Counted from the first letter of the stretch, positions 46,230-58,034 are shown. The stretch is DNA of 64,000 bases from Pleurodeles waltl (GCF_031143425.1 NC_090446.1:1026677066-1026741065), one strand, 5' to 3'. Made by a program: numbers and translations. Notes: generated by a model not told the origin, from the letters alone.

Positions 46230-47150
46230 ATCCTTCCTTTGATGACTAAATATGTCATCACAGTTTACATCACTCTATACAAATTTTTGTTTACCTAAAA
46301 TTTTTATTCACTGTAACTTTTAATTATGCTTTCCCTTTTCAGATTTTCTCTAAAGTATTTCTCCATTTTAATTTCTTCCCTCCTCTGATCATTTTTCAGC
46401 TACTTTGTTTTAATCACATGATACTATTTATAAATTCCCCATGCTCCAATTGTACAAGTTGCAATCAATTTAATCTGTATTATTTTCAAAATTATACCTT
46501 TCCCTGCGTTGCCCAGCCAATTTCCCACAGAAGCAAACACTTTGCCAACCATTTCCCAAACTCCAGGCTCTTTCAAATCGGTTAAATCAGAGCTACTATT
46601 AGTCAAATTGTTAATAAAGCTTCTAACTTTCTTACTATTGTCTGGAATGAAAGTGTAACAATGTTGTGATTTCACCAATTTTCAAACTCCGCCCTCCTTT
46701 GCTAAAAGAGTGTCTAACACAAGGCGGTTCTGAAGAGTCATAGATCTTACTGCAGCCATTTCTGTATCCATTTGGATCATGGCTCCTGAAAAACTAGTCA
46801 GCATGTTATCCAGAATAGTAGACAAATTTCAAATTTTCACTCAGTTCAAAATGACTTCCACTGAGGGAATCATTTCTCCAAATATATCTCCAACATGCCA
46901 GAATAAGATTCTCTCTTTGGTCTAACATGATACATCCCTTTCAGGTTCTCAAGTTGATAAATCTTTGGGAAAACTATCCCCAAGTAACGTGCTATACCAT
47001 CCTCTTGGAAGACAGTAATACGTATTTGGTCCACACATGTAATAGGCTCCTGTAATTGCTGGGACTTGTCCATTTAACATAAAAGCCCATTTACTCTGTA
47101 AAAGGAACACATGTCTACATGCACGGATGGTGCTTCCTGCACTGAAATCG
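46230..47150 (-). pseudogene. ERV2 env remnant (transmembrane subunit and end of surface subunit)
   Basis: The minus strand carries, in order, a stretch with the CG...LP..W layout seen near the end of retroviral surface/fusion regions (about 46870-47150). It is followed by a heptad-type segment with a QNR-containing motif ending in GGV (about 46690-46850). The expected cysteine codon after GGV is a stop (TGA). Next come VWEMVGKVFASVGNWLG and GKGIILKII at about 46424-46620, before the membrane anchor. The QNR/GGV layout is that of gamma/epsilon-type TM subunits. Multiple stops and frameshifts are present; no gag or pol of this copy is found, so it is a 5'-deleted relic. Confidence 0.72.
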
Positions 47151-49454
47151 TGATTCAGTAATTGTGATTCAGTAATTGTGATTTGGTAATTTTCACAGTT
47201 TCTGAATCATAATATCAAATGTTAATTATTTAGGTATCTTATGCCTTCCAAGTATTGCAGTATTTCTTCAAATGCTTCCTTGATACTGAGAAGCTCCTTT
47301 CCATTGAGTATATAATTCTTTTTTATAGGATTTGCTGTTTGAAAGCAAGGGAGTATTGTTGTCAATGAGGAAGAACCCTTTGTGACAGTAAAATGACCAT
47401 TGCACTGTTATACGTCAGCTTCCACAGTGTTTCCTTTTCCCTTTCTTTTCTGTGGTCGTCATTGGTGTTCTATGCATGGAATGTTCTGTTGAGAATGTTG
47501 TTGCTCATACTGTGGTGGCAGTTGAGGAAAGCTAGAATTGGATGAGGTGCAATAAACGAGCTGAGCTTACCAGAGTGGTGTATCATCTTCCATGGAGTGC
47601 CCACCTTGTTACATTTTCCATTTCCTTACTCTCCTTCTTCCTATCATGCCCATTCCCACTTTCATCCACTGACCCCTCTCTAGCCTCTAACACATTCTTT
47701 CTGAGATCTGCTTTGGTCTGTTTCCTATTCCTTCCTGGACCTTCGATTCTTTAAGCCTCCTCTTTTCATTCTTATGCCCTCTGCCTGATTTGCTGGTACC
47801 TCCTGATCTTCATCCCTAAAGACCTTACCTTCCACATCTAAAGATCCTAACTGCATCTCTAGTTCTTTTGTTATACTGCTTTCTTGATAGTTCTCTGTGT
47901 CTTACATTCCTAATCCATGCACTTGCTTCTCACATCCTCCTCAACTTTCAGAAACTCATCCTGTCTTCCCTGATCTTATTCCCTTCATCTGCCCTCTCCA
48001 TTATTAAAAGGTCCTCCTTGACTTGGCCCTCACCTCTTAAAGTAATCAGGAAAACCCTGAGAGTATTAACCTGAAACAGATACTTCTGCTTTTATTTTAG
48101 ATCAGAGCACATAGTGTAGAAATAGATCACACAACAGCCTCTTTTATTGATATTGTAGGCTGTTGGTTTTGAACTAGAGTCCACAATCCACACATAGATA
48201 CCATACAATAACTATAATCACTATCTGCTTTTTCTCCAACCTAGTCCGCCTCCTATCTATAATTTGTATTTATTACGTTTTTGTAATTTTCTCCACCATT
48301 GATTGTGGGTTAATTTAGATTACCACAGGAAGGCTGCAGGTGGTTGGGTTATTACCTCAACACCTTCAGCCACAGCTCACACAGCCTAATGTTCCCCTTG
48401 TGTTCAAAGAAGTTTCACCAACATTGTTTGAATTCAGACAGCAGGAGCATTTTCAGCAAAAATGTAGAATGCCGGCTTGCCTGGTGTGCATGGTGGGCTA
48501 GTTAACATTTGTGGGAGTGGGAACATTTGTGGTTGCCGAGGGGTACAGAGTCAACTGAGGCCTTTTCATTTTTATGTCTGGGGGCCTAATCTACAAATGG
48601 ACTAAAACTGAGCCCAAGGAACTCAATGTTAGCACATGATCCTCAGTTAATTACACACTGCTACCAAAGTAGTCTGCAGTAAGGTTACCACAGTCCTTTA
48701 TCTTTGAATCAAATTGCAACATAATACTACACATCTAATAACCAAATTGAAATATCTACCCAAGGTTCATAGAGCAATGATAGTCTGATTCTAATGATAG
48801 TGGTTATTACCACATGATTTCTGGAATTACAAGTCCTCTGGTGAACATTTGCTGCCTCCCAAAGTCTCTGTGCTTGTTCAATGAGTTGCCCTGTAGTACC
48901 CTGGGATTCATAGTCTGTGGGCCAGGCTCTACATGGAAACAGGCCTACTGACCTCCATGTTAATACTCCCTCTTAGAAGTACAGCAGCCAATCTCCCTTC
49001 CAGCTTTAACAGTTCAGAGTTCTAGTAATGTACTTGGTTCAGTGTTTCATCTTTCGTTACCAGATAGCACCACTCTTTCAATTTGGTCAGTCAGCCAGGA
49101 TCACATGAGCACAGGCCCTACAGTTGCTGCCATCTTGACTGGTATTTTTCATCCAGGCAAGAGGACAAACCTCAGTCTGAACAAAGCTCTGCTATCATTC
49201 TCAGTCCATGCCCGGGGCCTTCAGCCTACATGCATGATACTTATGTGTGCAGAGGTAAAATATCAGTGAAAAGTTACAGAAACATGCTAATTGGAGCCTA
49301 TACCAGGGGTGTCTGCTCAACTGAACCATACACGTGACATTCCTTCCCAACAGCATTTTTTTTGTTTTAAAAAACAACCAAAGAAAAGGCTCTTTTTAAA
49401 ATGCAAACCTATCAATGTCCCTGATGTATTGCAAGCCCTCTCGCAGTCATTTGC
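47151..49454. other. Non-coding sequence
   Basis: A short direct repeat of GTGATTCAGTAATT words lies near 47150-47195. No gene is supported; pyrimidine-rich stretches at 47580-48000 give long but featureless frames. Confidence 0.45.
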
Positions 49455-49880
49455 AGGGGTGGTCCCTCCATAATAGCAGAGGAGCATCACCCCCCACTCA
49501 GTCAAACAGTGAAAAATAAAATCATAATAAAATAATTTTATTATCATTTTATTTGTCACTGTCTGAGCCATGCACGTCTGGGCGGGCGAGGCTGGGCCAT
49601 AGGGAGGAGGAGCGATGGGCACTGTAAAGTGCGCATGTCAATTTCCTGGCTGTCTTAGGCTGCTAAACCGGCATGCACAGTCAGGTTGGAGAAATGGCAC
49701 AGGCTCCCTGTGCCTCAGCGGGCATCAAACCAGCATGCTCAGGCCAATCCTGGTGCTGCTTTCATGCTTGTTATTGCATGAGAGCAGCATCTTGATTGGG
49801 AGCGTGTGCTCCACTGACTGCCAGGAAGAGAGGAGCGATTGAGGTGGCCGGGAGCAGCAGACAGGTAGTTTTTTTTTTAA
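49455..49880 (+). repeat. Dispersed repeat with internal hairpin and T-run end
   Basis: A CAGGGGTGGTCCCTCC start, an AT palindrome near 49515-49555 and a hairpin at 49745-49800 (CCAATCCTGGTGCTGC and CATGC arms) precede a T-run at 49869-49878. The hairpin part matches 19622-19680, so this is a dispersed family. The class is uncertain (non-autonomous DNA element or SINE-like). Confidence 0.45.
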
Positions 49881-50738
49881 TCCCACCAGAGTAGCCTCCC
49901 CTCCACCTCACCAACCTTGATTGGCGGCAGTCCTACTAGTCAGTTGGAAAGAAAAACTACTTCAGAATGTGGCTTATAGTGTCTCTTTGATTCTAGTGCA
50001 TGTGTTTGTCCCATTAGTACATTGTGTGAGTCTAAGAATAGGTCTAGCTGAGGCTATGCTTGATTGTTGGACTGCAACTATTCAGTTAGCCTAAGCTCTT
50101 TACATAAAAAATTTTTAAATGGTGAGTTTGATGGTACTTTCCTGAGCTGTGCAGGAAGCTTTGCCTATGTTTGTTCTTTGACGTCTTTGTGGTCATTCGC
50201 TTCATTCAATTTTTATTCACCAACCGTGCCCACATCCGCAGTTCTAGAATGGGCCTATGCTGTGATTACCCACTGGTTTAAAGGTATCACTTTCATTACC
50301 TCCATCCACTGCTGTCCTTTCTTTACTTCTCACTCCCCCCACCCAGCAGCCACCCAGATCCATTAAACAGTGGATTCCCAGCTAGTGTAAAGGTATCAGA
50401 TTCTTTTTCTCCATACATTCATCCTTTACTCCCCCTTACACCCAGCAGGCATCCAGATCCAGTAAACGGTCTTCTACTTTGTGCCTTTCTTCTCCTCTCT
50501 TTTTCTATGAACTGATAATCACACTAGAACCTAATACTTTATCCTGGGCCTTGTACCATTCAAGAGATTCTGCAATTTTCAAACCTTTAACCCTAGTGGT
50601 ATAGTTGAACCTGTGTTCTATTTCTGTCATCCACCTCACTGTCTGGCACCTAGTGGCATGGCAGTCCCTATGATTATTCTATCCTTGCTTTCCTAAAAAA
50701 ATTCCCTCTAGACATTAGTGGTCCAGTATATCCCACAC
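49881..50738. other. Non-coding sequence
   Basis: It includes a short direct repeat of CACCCAGCAG(C/G)CA(C/T)CCAGATCCA words at about 50339-50365 and 50441-50465. No gene seen. Confidence 0.45.
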
Positions 50739-50741
50739 TAA

Positions 50742-51408
50742 GGGCCAGATGTAGGTAGGTTTCATATTGCGACTTGCAATTTGCAAGTCATAGCGACTCG
50801 CAAATTGCAACTCGCAATATGAAATGCCGAAAGGTGTCTCAGACACCTTCTGCGACTCGCTATGGGGTCGCAAAGACCCACCTCATGAAGATTTATGAGG
50901 TGGGACGCAGTTTGCGACCCCATAGCGAGTCTAGGCACTCACGGGGATGGTGGCCTGCTGGAGACAGCAGACCACCATGTCCGTGACTGCTTTTAAATAA
51001 AGCAGTTTTTTCTTTTTTTTCCTTAAAGGAAAACGAGCTGCAAAAAGAAAAAATACCTAAACCTTTTTGTTTCATTTTTTTCAGAGCAGGCAGTGGTCCA
51101 TAGGACCACTGCCTGCTCTGAAAAAAAAAAAATTGTGGGCATTGTGGGACCCCTTCCCTTTTGCGAATGTGTTACCTTCCACTTCAAGTGGATTGTAACT
51201 GCGAGTTGGTTTGCGACCGATTTCGCGGTCCCAAAGCAACTCTGCATCGTGATGCGGTCGCAAATAGGAATGGAACACCCCTTCCTATTTGCGAGTCAGA
51301 ATCACATTTTGCGAGTCGGTACCGACTGCATCGCGGAAGGCCTTTTGCGCCTCGCAAACTGCGTTTTTTGCCGTTTGCGAGGCGCAAAAGGCTTCCTACA
51401 TCTGGCCC
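50742..51408. mobile_element. Fold-back DNA transposon with serial hairpins, 667 bp
   Basis: Perfect terminal inverted repeats GGGCCAGATGTAG (left) and CTACATCTGGCCC (right) are flanked by TAA on both sides (50739-50741 and 51409-51411), a 3-bp target duplication. The interior is a succession of hairpins: CATATTGCGA.../...TCGCAATATG (about 50763-50821); AGGTGTC/GACACCT; a long pair from GCGACTCGCTATGGGGTCGC to GCGACCCCATAGCGAGTC (about 50851-50931); TGGTGG/CCACCA; and AGAGCAGGCAGTGGTCC/GGACCACTGCCTGCTCT (about 51083-51120). Many GCGAGTCGCAA words recur. No transposase is present. It is the better preserved relative of 4726-5149. Confidence 0.85.
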
Positions 51409-51411
51409 TAA

Positions 51412-52639
51412 ATGTCCCTAGGCTGTCTGTCTCTATTGGCATAACCTGCTATGAGGTCTCTGGTCTCCCCTTTCTCTATTCCCCTCCTCATTCCACCTCT
51501 CTACGAATGGGTATATCTCCTTTTTGGGTCTTGGCTAGACAGCGCATGTGCTGTCTCGAAGAGGCCCGTTGTTTACAAACAGTGGGCTTCAGCTCACTCA
51601 TTGACCTATCATTTGCTTGCTCCATCATCTCTTTAATATCCTTTGTCCCCATTTATCCATGGGATGCATGCGTTGTGCCTCTTCTTGTGTTTAGCCCTTC
51701 CCCAGAGCATGGACATGCGTGTCGTGTTTTCACTCCTTCTCCTGTTGCCTCCCCCCAACAGCCCACCCCAACCAGAGTGCCCTCACATCTGAAAGCTGCT
51801 TTATCTGTGTTCATACATGCAGGAAATCGACCTCAGAGCAAAAAACATGACCCCAGTCTTCCTCCCCTTCCTTCCAAATGCAATGTGCTAAGAAAATATA
51901 ATTGTGTAAACTGGAGATGTGCAGCGTGTTCCATATTGAAACTAATGTGGTTTTATGTAATAGGTACAATTGCTGTACTGTAAATGATCATGTTTGTTAT
52001 TACCTGGATTAAAATTACTTAATTTACCAGTCTCAGAAATATGAATGGCTGAGTTGACCGAGATTTGACATTGTGAGCTACAGCTCATGCTCACATCAGC
52101 ACCTAGTGCTTAACTCGCACAGCCCTTTTTTGTTAGCTTGTTTGTAGAGATGAAATCTCATCATGCACTGCAGAGTTCACATGCTGCATCATGCATTACT
52201 GAAACTCGAGCCACTGCCATTACTGGTATTGGCCTACTTGTAAACCCCACTGTTTATTTGATGCCTTTGCTTCCAGTTTTCCGTGTGGTCTGTCCAATGG
52301 AGTACTGGTTTCTTGCTAGTTTTAATTGGTGAAGATGTCTATTATTCCATGTCTGATGTGAGGGATTTTTTTTTGTCCAGAATTTACGCTTGCCCTTGTT
52401 TCCAGTTCCGTGAAGGCAGCAGAGCATCTGGAGAAGAATTTATGATCTTTTAGTCAATTTTTTTGCTTCCTGCAAGAGCACTCTCTGGTGCTCTTGCATT
52501 TTCCTCTCTCTCATACTGTGTGCCTACCCCCACATCCTCTACTGCCTCCCACAACTAATGTTCCCATTCCAGTTCTGTCCTTTGCCTCCACCTTTTTGTT
52601 GTGTGTAGCTCTCTGCACATTGCTATGGGCAAGTTGCTT
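51412..52639. other. Non-coding sequence with a partial dispersed repeat
   Basis: About 51530-51660 resembles part of 52680-52790 and 63400-63510 (ACAGCGCATGTGCT, CCCGTTG, TGGGCTTCAGCTCACTCATTGACC). No gene is supported. Confidence 0.4.
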
Positions 52640-53340
52640 TCAGGATGTGCGAGTCATCTTCTCCATACCCTGTTAGTTCTCACCTGTGACAGCATATGTG
52701 CTGCTTGCTCATGCGCTTTCGCTTGTGAGTCATATTTTATACAAGGGGCTTACAGCCCGTCCATTGCTTACCATTCGTTCACTTGATTGTGACTTTTATT
52801 TGCTGCCTTCTAATTGGGCGGCGTGTGCCAGTTCACCTCTTCTTTGAGTGGAGTATGGACCAAGTGCAGATTGCTTTTAAGCTTGATTGCTGTCTTTCTG
52901 ATAATTGAGGTACTAATTTTATTTTTTCATTTATTCTTTGTGTTGCTTCTTCCACCTCCCACCCATACCTTCCTCTTGTCTATGCTGCTTCTTTCACCCC
53001 CGCCATTAGAAAAATCGATATCACACGGCCAGTATTGGCTGTGTGATAACGTTTTTTTTAACTGTCTCATTTCCCGTTTCCTTCTGCTTGTTGTTGATGA
53101 TCCACCTTCCCTCACACATCCCCTGTTGTTGTTTTTGCCTACCTGCACCCGCAAGAGGGGAAATAAGCGCTACAACTCAGCCAACGCTGGCCGCATCATA
53201 GCGCTTTTAAAACTTTTTAAAACTTTGTGTAAATGTCTTTTAACCATACTGCACAGCATAGGCGCGACCTATTGGGTTTGCCAGTGCTTGGTAATACTGC
53301 CTTGCTGGCTAGTGTTGCAAACCCTTATGGCCTCCTCCCA
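52640..53340 (+). repeat. Dispersed pyrimidine-rich repeat, copy A
   Basis: This aligns in order with 63380-63880: GCTTGTGAG/GCTTGTGGG, GGGGCTTACAGCCC/GTGGCTTGGAGCCC, TGCTTACCATTCGTTCACTTGATTGTGA, TTTATTTGCTGCCTTCTAATTGG, TTTGTGTTGCTTCTTCC, and the end CATAGGCGCGACCTATTGG with TTTGCCAGTGCTTG. The family is unknown. An open frame of 188 codons here has no domain and is not annotated. Confidence 0.65.
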
Positions 53341-53530
53341 TGCTATAACAATGGATGTCGCTGCCTGCACTTTGTCCTGAAATCATAGAGTAGCAGGTGG
53401 CCAACCACAGATGAACTGACTGGGGAAGTGAGGCTGCACCGCAGCACACCATGTAATATCTCTGCAGTGCTATCAAAGGCGCGCTACTTCTTTATTCTGA
53501 TGTGGCCACTGCCATATTGAATAGGCCAGT
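53341..53530. other. Unassigned sequence left of the second Gmr1-like element
   Basis: Nothing recognised; the exact left edge of the neighbouring LTR is uncertain. Confidence 0.4.
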
Positions 53531-54856
53531 TGTAGTGACGAGATGTCACATCTAACCCTCTACTCACACAACAACCCACCCACCCAGCAAAGCTAGCCAC
53601 TGAAGTCACTTCTGGAAGTCCTGGGTGCAGGTGAAGATGCAGGGCTGACCTCTGAAGGTTCGAGGCGGCTCCATGCAGCAAAGCAGTCCTTTCAGGTACA
53701 GCAGCAGGCTGGTAGAATGCACAGCAGGTCACAGCAGCAGGCTGTCCTCTGAGAGTCTTTCTGGAGGTCCAGTAGTGAGCTCAAGAGCAGGTCAGGGAGT
53801 TCTATTTTTTATACCCTGGTGCCCTGCTCCTAGAAGTTGGGAGAAGTTTCCAGAAGGGTTCTCTGAAGTTCCAGGAATTTCCTGCCTCCCTTCCCCTCGC
53901 TCATAGGTGGCTGCACTGACAATACAGGGTCGTTAAACCTATTATGTGGTAGCAGAGCCAAGCGTATTCAGCTGCAAGTGGGACTGTGCTTAGCTCCGCC
54001 CCCCATCAAGTCAGTTAATGGCACGTTCCGGCTCTGCTAATCAACACTATTGTGTGACTGTCTGGGGTGAATTCAGAAAGTCTCAACTGTCAGTTACACC
54101 CAGCCATTTGACATAAGGCAGGCTACAGGGACAGAGGGCTAAAGGCAAGAAAATACCAACTTTCTAAAAGTGGCATTTACAAACTTGTGAGGATAAATCC
54201 AACTTTACCATTGAAGAGGGTTTATCATTATAAGTTCATGGATACCAAACATGACATATCCACCACCTATGGTTTAGGAGTTAAAACTTACTGATTTTGA
54301 AAAGGAATTCCCAATGTTATCCTAAGGGAGGTGTAGGCCTCTCAGTAGTGAGAAAACAAATTTGAGAGTTTTTCGCTACTAGAAAATGTAAAACTAAAAA
54401 GTACACATCCTACCTTTTAATTACCTTGACCTGTGGGCCTGCTTTACGGGTGACTTATATGTAATAAAAAGGGAGTTTAAGGCTTGGAAAGGAATTTTAA
54501 ATGCCAAGTCGATAATGGCAGTGGGACACTACCTTCAGGCTGCAATGACAGGCCTGGGCAAGTTTTAAGGTGCTACTTACATGGGCGGCACAATAAGTGC
54601 CGCAGGCCCATTGGTAGCGTTTCATTTACAGGCCCTGGATATACGGTATACCATTCAACAAGGAACTTACATGTAAATTAAATATGCAAATCAGGTGTAG
54701 TCCAATCAAACCATGTGAGCACCTGCACTTTAGCACTGGTTAGCAGTGGTATAGTGCACAAAGTCCAAAGGCTAACAGAGCAAAGATCCAGACAAGATGG
54801 AGGCAAGAAGGCAAAACGTTTAGGGGAAGACCACACTAAGGCTGACAGGTCTAACA
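53531..54856 (-). mobile_element. 3' LTR of the minus-strand Gmr1-like element
   Basis: In element orientation it starts TGTTAGACCTGTCAG (right edge 54856), like the TGTTAGAC start of the plus-strand element. U3 shares the TACCAACTTTCTAAAAGTGGC block. A TATA box is read at 53803-53813. The R-U5 end is placed tentatively at 53531 (TGTAGTGACG on the plus strand). The 54000-54856 part matches 59865-60730. Confidence 0.75.
53803..53813 (-). promoter_or_regulatory. TATA box of the minus-strand Gmr1-like 3' LTR
   Basis: GGGTATAAAAAATAG on the minus strand lies about 1040 bp into the LTR, close to the U3 length before the TATA box in the plus-strand element. Confidence 0.6.
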
Positions 54857-54888
54857 CTTGCCCCACCCTGAGCTGAAAGTGGGGAGAA

Positions 54889-55590
54889 CTACACAACCTT
54901 CTGGGAGTTTTCATCACTAAGGCAGAAGAACCTCGATAGACCAATAGAATTGGTGTGGTCTGACTCAGGTCTGTGTTCCACCATAAAGTCCATTCCTTGT
55001 AGGGAGATGGACCACTGCAACAATTTTGGCTTCTCACCTGTCAGTTTCATTAGCCACCTGAGGGCCCTGTGGTCTGTCTGAACCTTGAAGTGAGTTCCAA
55101 ATAGGTATGGCATCAGCTTCTTCAGTGCCCAGACCACAGCAAAGACTTCTCTTTCAGTAGCACTTCACCTTTGTTCCCTGGGAAGTAACCTTCTAGCGTT
55201 AAAGGGTGCATGTTGGTCTAGGCCTTCGTCATTAAGCTGTGAAAGTACTATTTCTATGCCATGCTCTGAACCATCTGTTTAGACTATAAATTGTTTGGAA
55301 AAGTCAGAGGCCTTGAGCAGAGAGGGGCTGTGCACGTGGCCTGTTTTAGGGATTCAAATGCTTTCTGGCAGATTATTTTTCTTGGCTGCTTCTTGGAAGT
55401 CAGCTCAGTCAAGGGGTCTGCAGCGGTGCCATACCTGTTGACAAACCTCCTGAAATAACCTGTGAGTCCCAAAAACGCCCTCACCTCCGTCTGACCTTTT
55501 GGGGGCTCCCAGGCCAGAATGTTCTCTTTTTTGGCATGGAGTAGCCACACCTTACCCCCGCCCACCAGGTGTTCTAGGTGCACCACTGAC
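54889..55590 (-). pseudogene. Gmr1-like RNase H (minus-strand element)
   Basis: Two pieces in different frames carry NILAWEPPKGQTEVRAFLGL, TGYFRRFV and LTELTSKKQPRK (the end of RT), then MVWALKKLMPYLFGTHFKVQ, TDHRALRWLM and GMDFMVEHRPESD. These match the plus-strand element closely. The first catalytic motif (QTDAS region, about 55240-55320) is disrupted. It ends just before the polypurine tract and the 3' LTR, with no integrase after it. Confidence 0.82.
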
Positions 55591-56170
55591 CCCTGCCCTA
55601 CCTGGCACTTACTGGCCTTGACAGTCAGGCTTCATTCTGCAGGGCCTGAAGCACTTCCTGGAGGTGGAAGAGGTGGTCCTTCCAGCTGCTACTAAATACA
55701 TCTAAGTAGGTAGCATTGAAGGTCTCCATACCAGAAAGTACCTAGTTTACCAGCCTCTGGAATGTGGGAAGGCGTTTTTTAACCAAAAGGACATTACTTT
55801 AAATTGCAAGTGGCCCTCTGGAGTGGAGAAGCCTGGCCTTTCCTTAGTCCTTTTAGTTAGGGAAATCTGCCAGTAGCCTGAGGTTAGATCAAATGTTTTC
55901 AGGGACGTGGCAGTCCCTAACCTACTGATGAGCTCATCAGTTCTAGGTATAGGGTGAGCATCAGTCTTGGTGGCTGAGTTAAGCTCCTATACTCCACATA
56001 CAACTGGAGTTCTGGGGTAGCGTCTAGTGGGGCAGCTTTTGGTTTGGTACCATAACCACAGGGCTAGACCACGGGCTACTGGAGTGCTCAGTCATCCCCA
56101 ACTCCAACAGCATAGTGCCTTCCTCTTTGGTGCTGGCCCTCACTTTGTCAGAGAGCTTGTAAAGCTTGTT
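55591..56170 (-). pseudogene. Gmr1-like reverse transcriptase, active site deleted (minus-strand element)
   Basis: This region is heavily decayed. At 55697-55708 the minus strand reads ATYLDVFSS, where the plus-strand element has ATYLDDIDVFSS. Three codons are missing, so the second catalytic Asp of YxDD is gone. Fragments of the palm and fingers lie upstream in changing frames (for example the KTDAHP equivalent near 55960). Confidence 0.75.
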
Positions 56171-56188
56171 TTTGACAGGGGAGCTGTC

Positions 56189-57470
56189 TCATGTATCACT
56201 GTCATGGGACACAGATGTGTAAGCCCAGGAGTGTGGGAAAACAGAGAGGCAAACTGTCCCAACAACCAACTGGCAACAGTCCCTCTGCTGCTCTGGGGTC
56301 AGGGAAGGGTAGAGGTTTACACCCTCCACAGACCCATCTTGCTCTTTTGATGACAGGAGGACAGGGAGAGGTTCACTCTCCGCATCCTCCACATCAGCTG
56401 TTACCAACAGGATGGTGACCTTAGACTTCTCATGGTGGGGCTTGATGTGAAGGCCTCTTAAGAGGTGCCTGGGGGTCTCGAGGTCCACCAAGTTAGTGCC
56501 ATCCTCCTTCTTCTCATCTCTCTCATAAGGCCCAGTCCAATGGTCTTGGAGGGCCCTAGGCTCCACTGGCTCCATCACCCATAATTTTTGTCCAGGCCGG
56601 AGTTCCACACAGCTAGCCTTCTAGTTGTACCACTGCTTCATCACCTCCTGGCTTGCCTCCAAAATCGCAGAAGCCTTCTTCCAGAACCTGGCCATCTGGT
56701 TCCTGAGGGTTAGCATGTAGCTATCTACATCCTGGGGAGGCTTCTTGTGTGCTTGCTTCCAACCCTCCGTAACCAGACTGAGAAGTTCTCTTGCAGGGTG
56801 ACGACACCGAAGCTTGAAGGGGCTGAATATAACCCCTTTCTGTGGTACCTCGTTGTAAGCGAAGAGCAGGCATGGGAAGAGAACACCCCACTTCCACGTC
56901 AGGGGGTCAGGCAGGCCTCCAGTCATGCTGTTCAGGGTCTTGTTGAACCGCTCATCAAACCTATTGGCTTGCGGATGAAAGGGTGTGTAGAACCTATAGA
57001 TCCCCACAGTCTTTCCACATAGGTTGCATATATGCTGACATAAAGTTGGTGCACCTGTCAGACACCAGTTCGTTAGGTAAACCCACTCTGGTAAAAAAAA
57101 AAAGAAATCCCATGAGGGCTGCAGGTGCAACTGCAGTTCTCAGAAGGTGTGGCCTCTGGATACCTTGTAGCATGGTCAACCAGGGGAAGGATAAACCTGT
57201 TGCCAGAGGCTATGTTTTGGTCCAGGGGCCCAATAATGTTGATGCCCACACTTTCAAAAAGGGGGCCTACAACAGGAAAGAGTTGCAGGGGAGCTTTCAG
57301 CTTCTTCCCTGACTTACCAACCGCCTGGCAGGTCACAAAAGTTCTGCAGAATGCATCTGAGGGCCCCTTCACCCTTGGCTAGCAAAAGTGGACGACACGC
57401 CTTGCAAATGTCTTGTCCTGCCCAAGGTTTCCTGCCAGGGGAATCTCCCCTGGCCTAACTTTGATTAAAA
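56189..57470 (-). pseudogene. Gmr1-like integrase (minus-strand element)
   Basis: The zinc finger is degraded (the GNLGQDKTF piece has N in place of H; CRTFVTCQA has lost one C). In the core, the first catalytic residue reads GINIIGP instead of GIDIVGP (D to N, at about 57237). The second is present in VSDRCTNF and the third in RFDERFNKTLNSM. The C-terminal part carries HWTGPYERDEKKEDGTNLVDL, a GPY form of the GPY/F motif, and continues to about 56189. Integrase again precedes RT. Frameshifts near 57080 and a stop near 56610 break the frame. Confidence 0.84.
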
Positions 57471-58034
57471 AAGACCTGTAGCATTGGGGGACAACTAGGG
57501 CTCTTGTTGCCCAATACAGAGGTGTGTTGGGTTCACTGTACAGGAGGCCATTCTCCCAGTAAATGCTGTGATCTCCAGAGGTTTCACCAGCTGCCTGGGC
57601 TTCGGCTTGCCACCTCATTCTCTTCAGGGTTGGGCATTCCTTCTGTGCTTGACAGAACTCCTCCCTGGTGGTCCCCCCTTCTGCTTGCCATCCAGCAAGC
57701 TCAAGTAGGTCACCAAGGGAGGCAATGTCCTCCTCAGTGGGCTCTGGGGTGGCCTCCTCCAGCACCGCATCCTGCTTCTCTGGGAGACAAATAGGGGTTG
57801 GTTTCCCACAACCCCTGCCCTTACGTCTCTTGGCAGCTGTCTGAGTCATTTTTCCAGGCTCCAGACCCTTTTGACTCCCCTTCTGGGTAGCCAAGGACCT
57901 GGTGGTCACACAGACCCACTCAGGTAACCCCAACATTCCCAGGTGTGACCGGAGTTCCACTTTCTTCCAGGCAGTGTGCTCCAGGTCATTTCCTAGTAGA
58001 CAAACTACAGGCATCTCAGGGCTCATATCGACTC
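57471..58034 (-). pseudogene. Protease-integrase linker (minus-strand element)
   Basis: This open, acidic, low-complexity linker (LLGNDLEHTAWKKVELRSH, GCGKPTPICLPEKQDAVLEE) aligns with 30661-31162. The word RGCGKPTP/RGCGKPAP is conserved in both copies. No known domain. Confidence 0.6.

Noticed and set aside
51093..51983. Plus-strand open frame of 296 codons
   Set aside because: It starts inside the hairpin-rich transposon and runs out into unrelated flanking sequence, with no domain or homology; a chance frame.
52814..53380. Plus-strand open frame of 188 codons with hydrophobic stretches
   Set aside because: It lies in a dispersed repeat; the leucine-rich peptide follows from pyrimidine-rich DNA, and the copy at 63.4 kb does not keep the frame.
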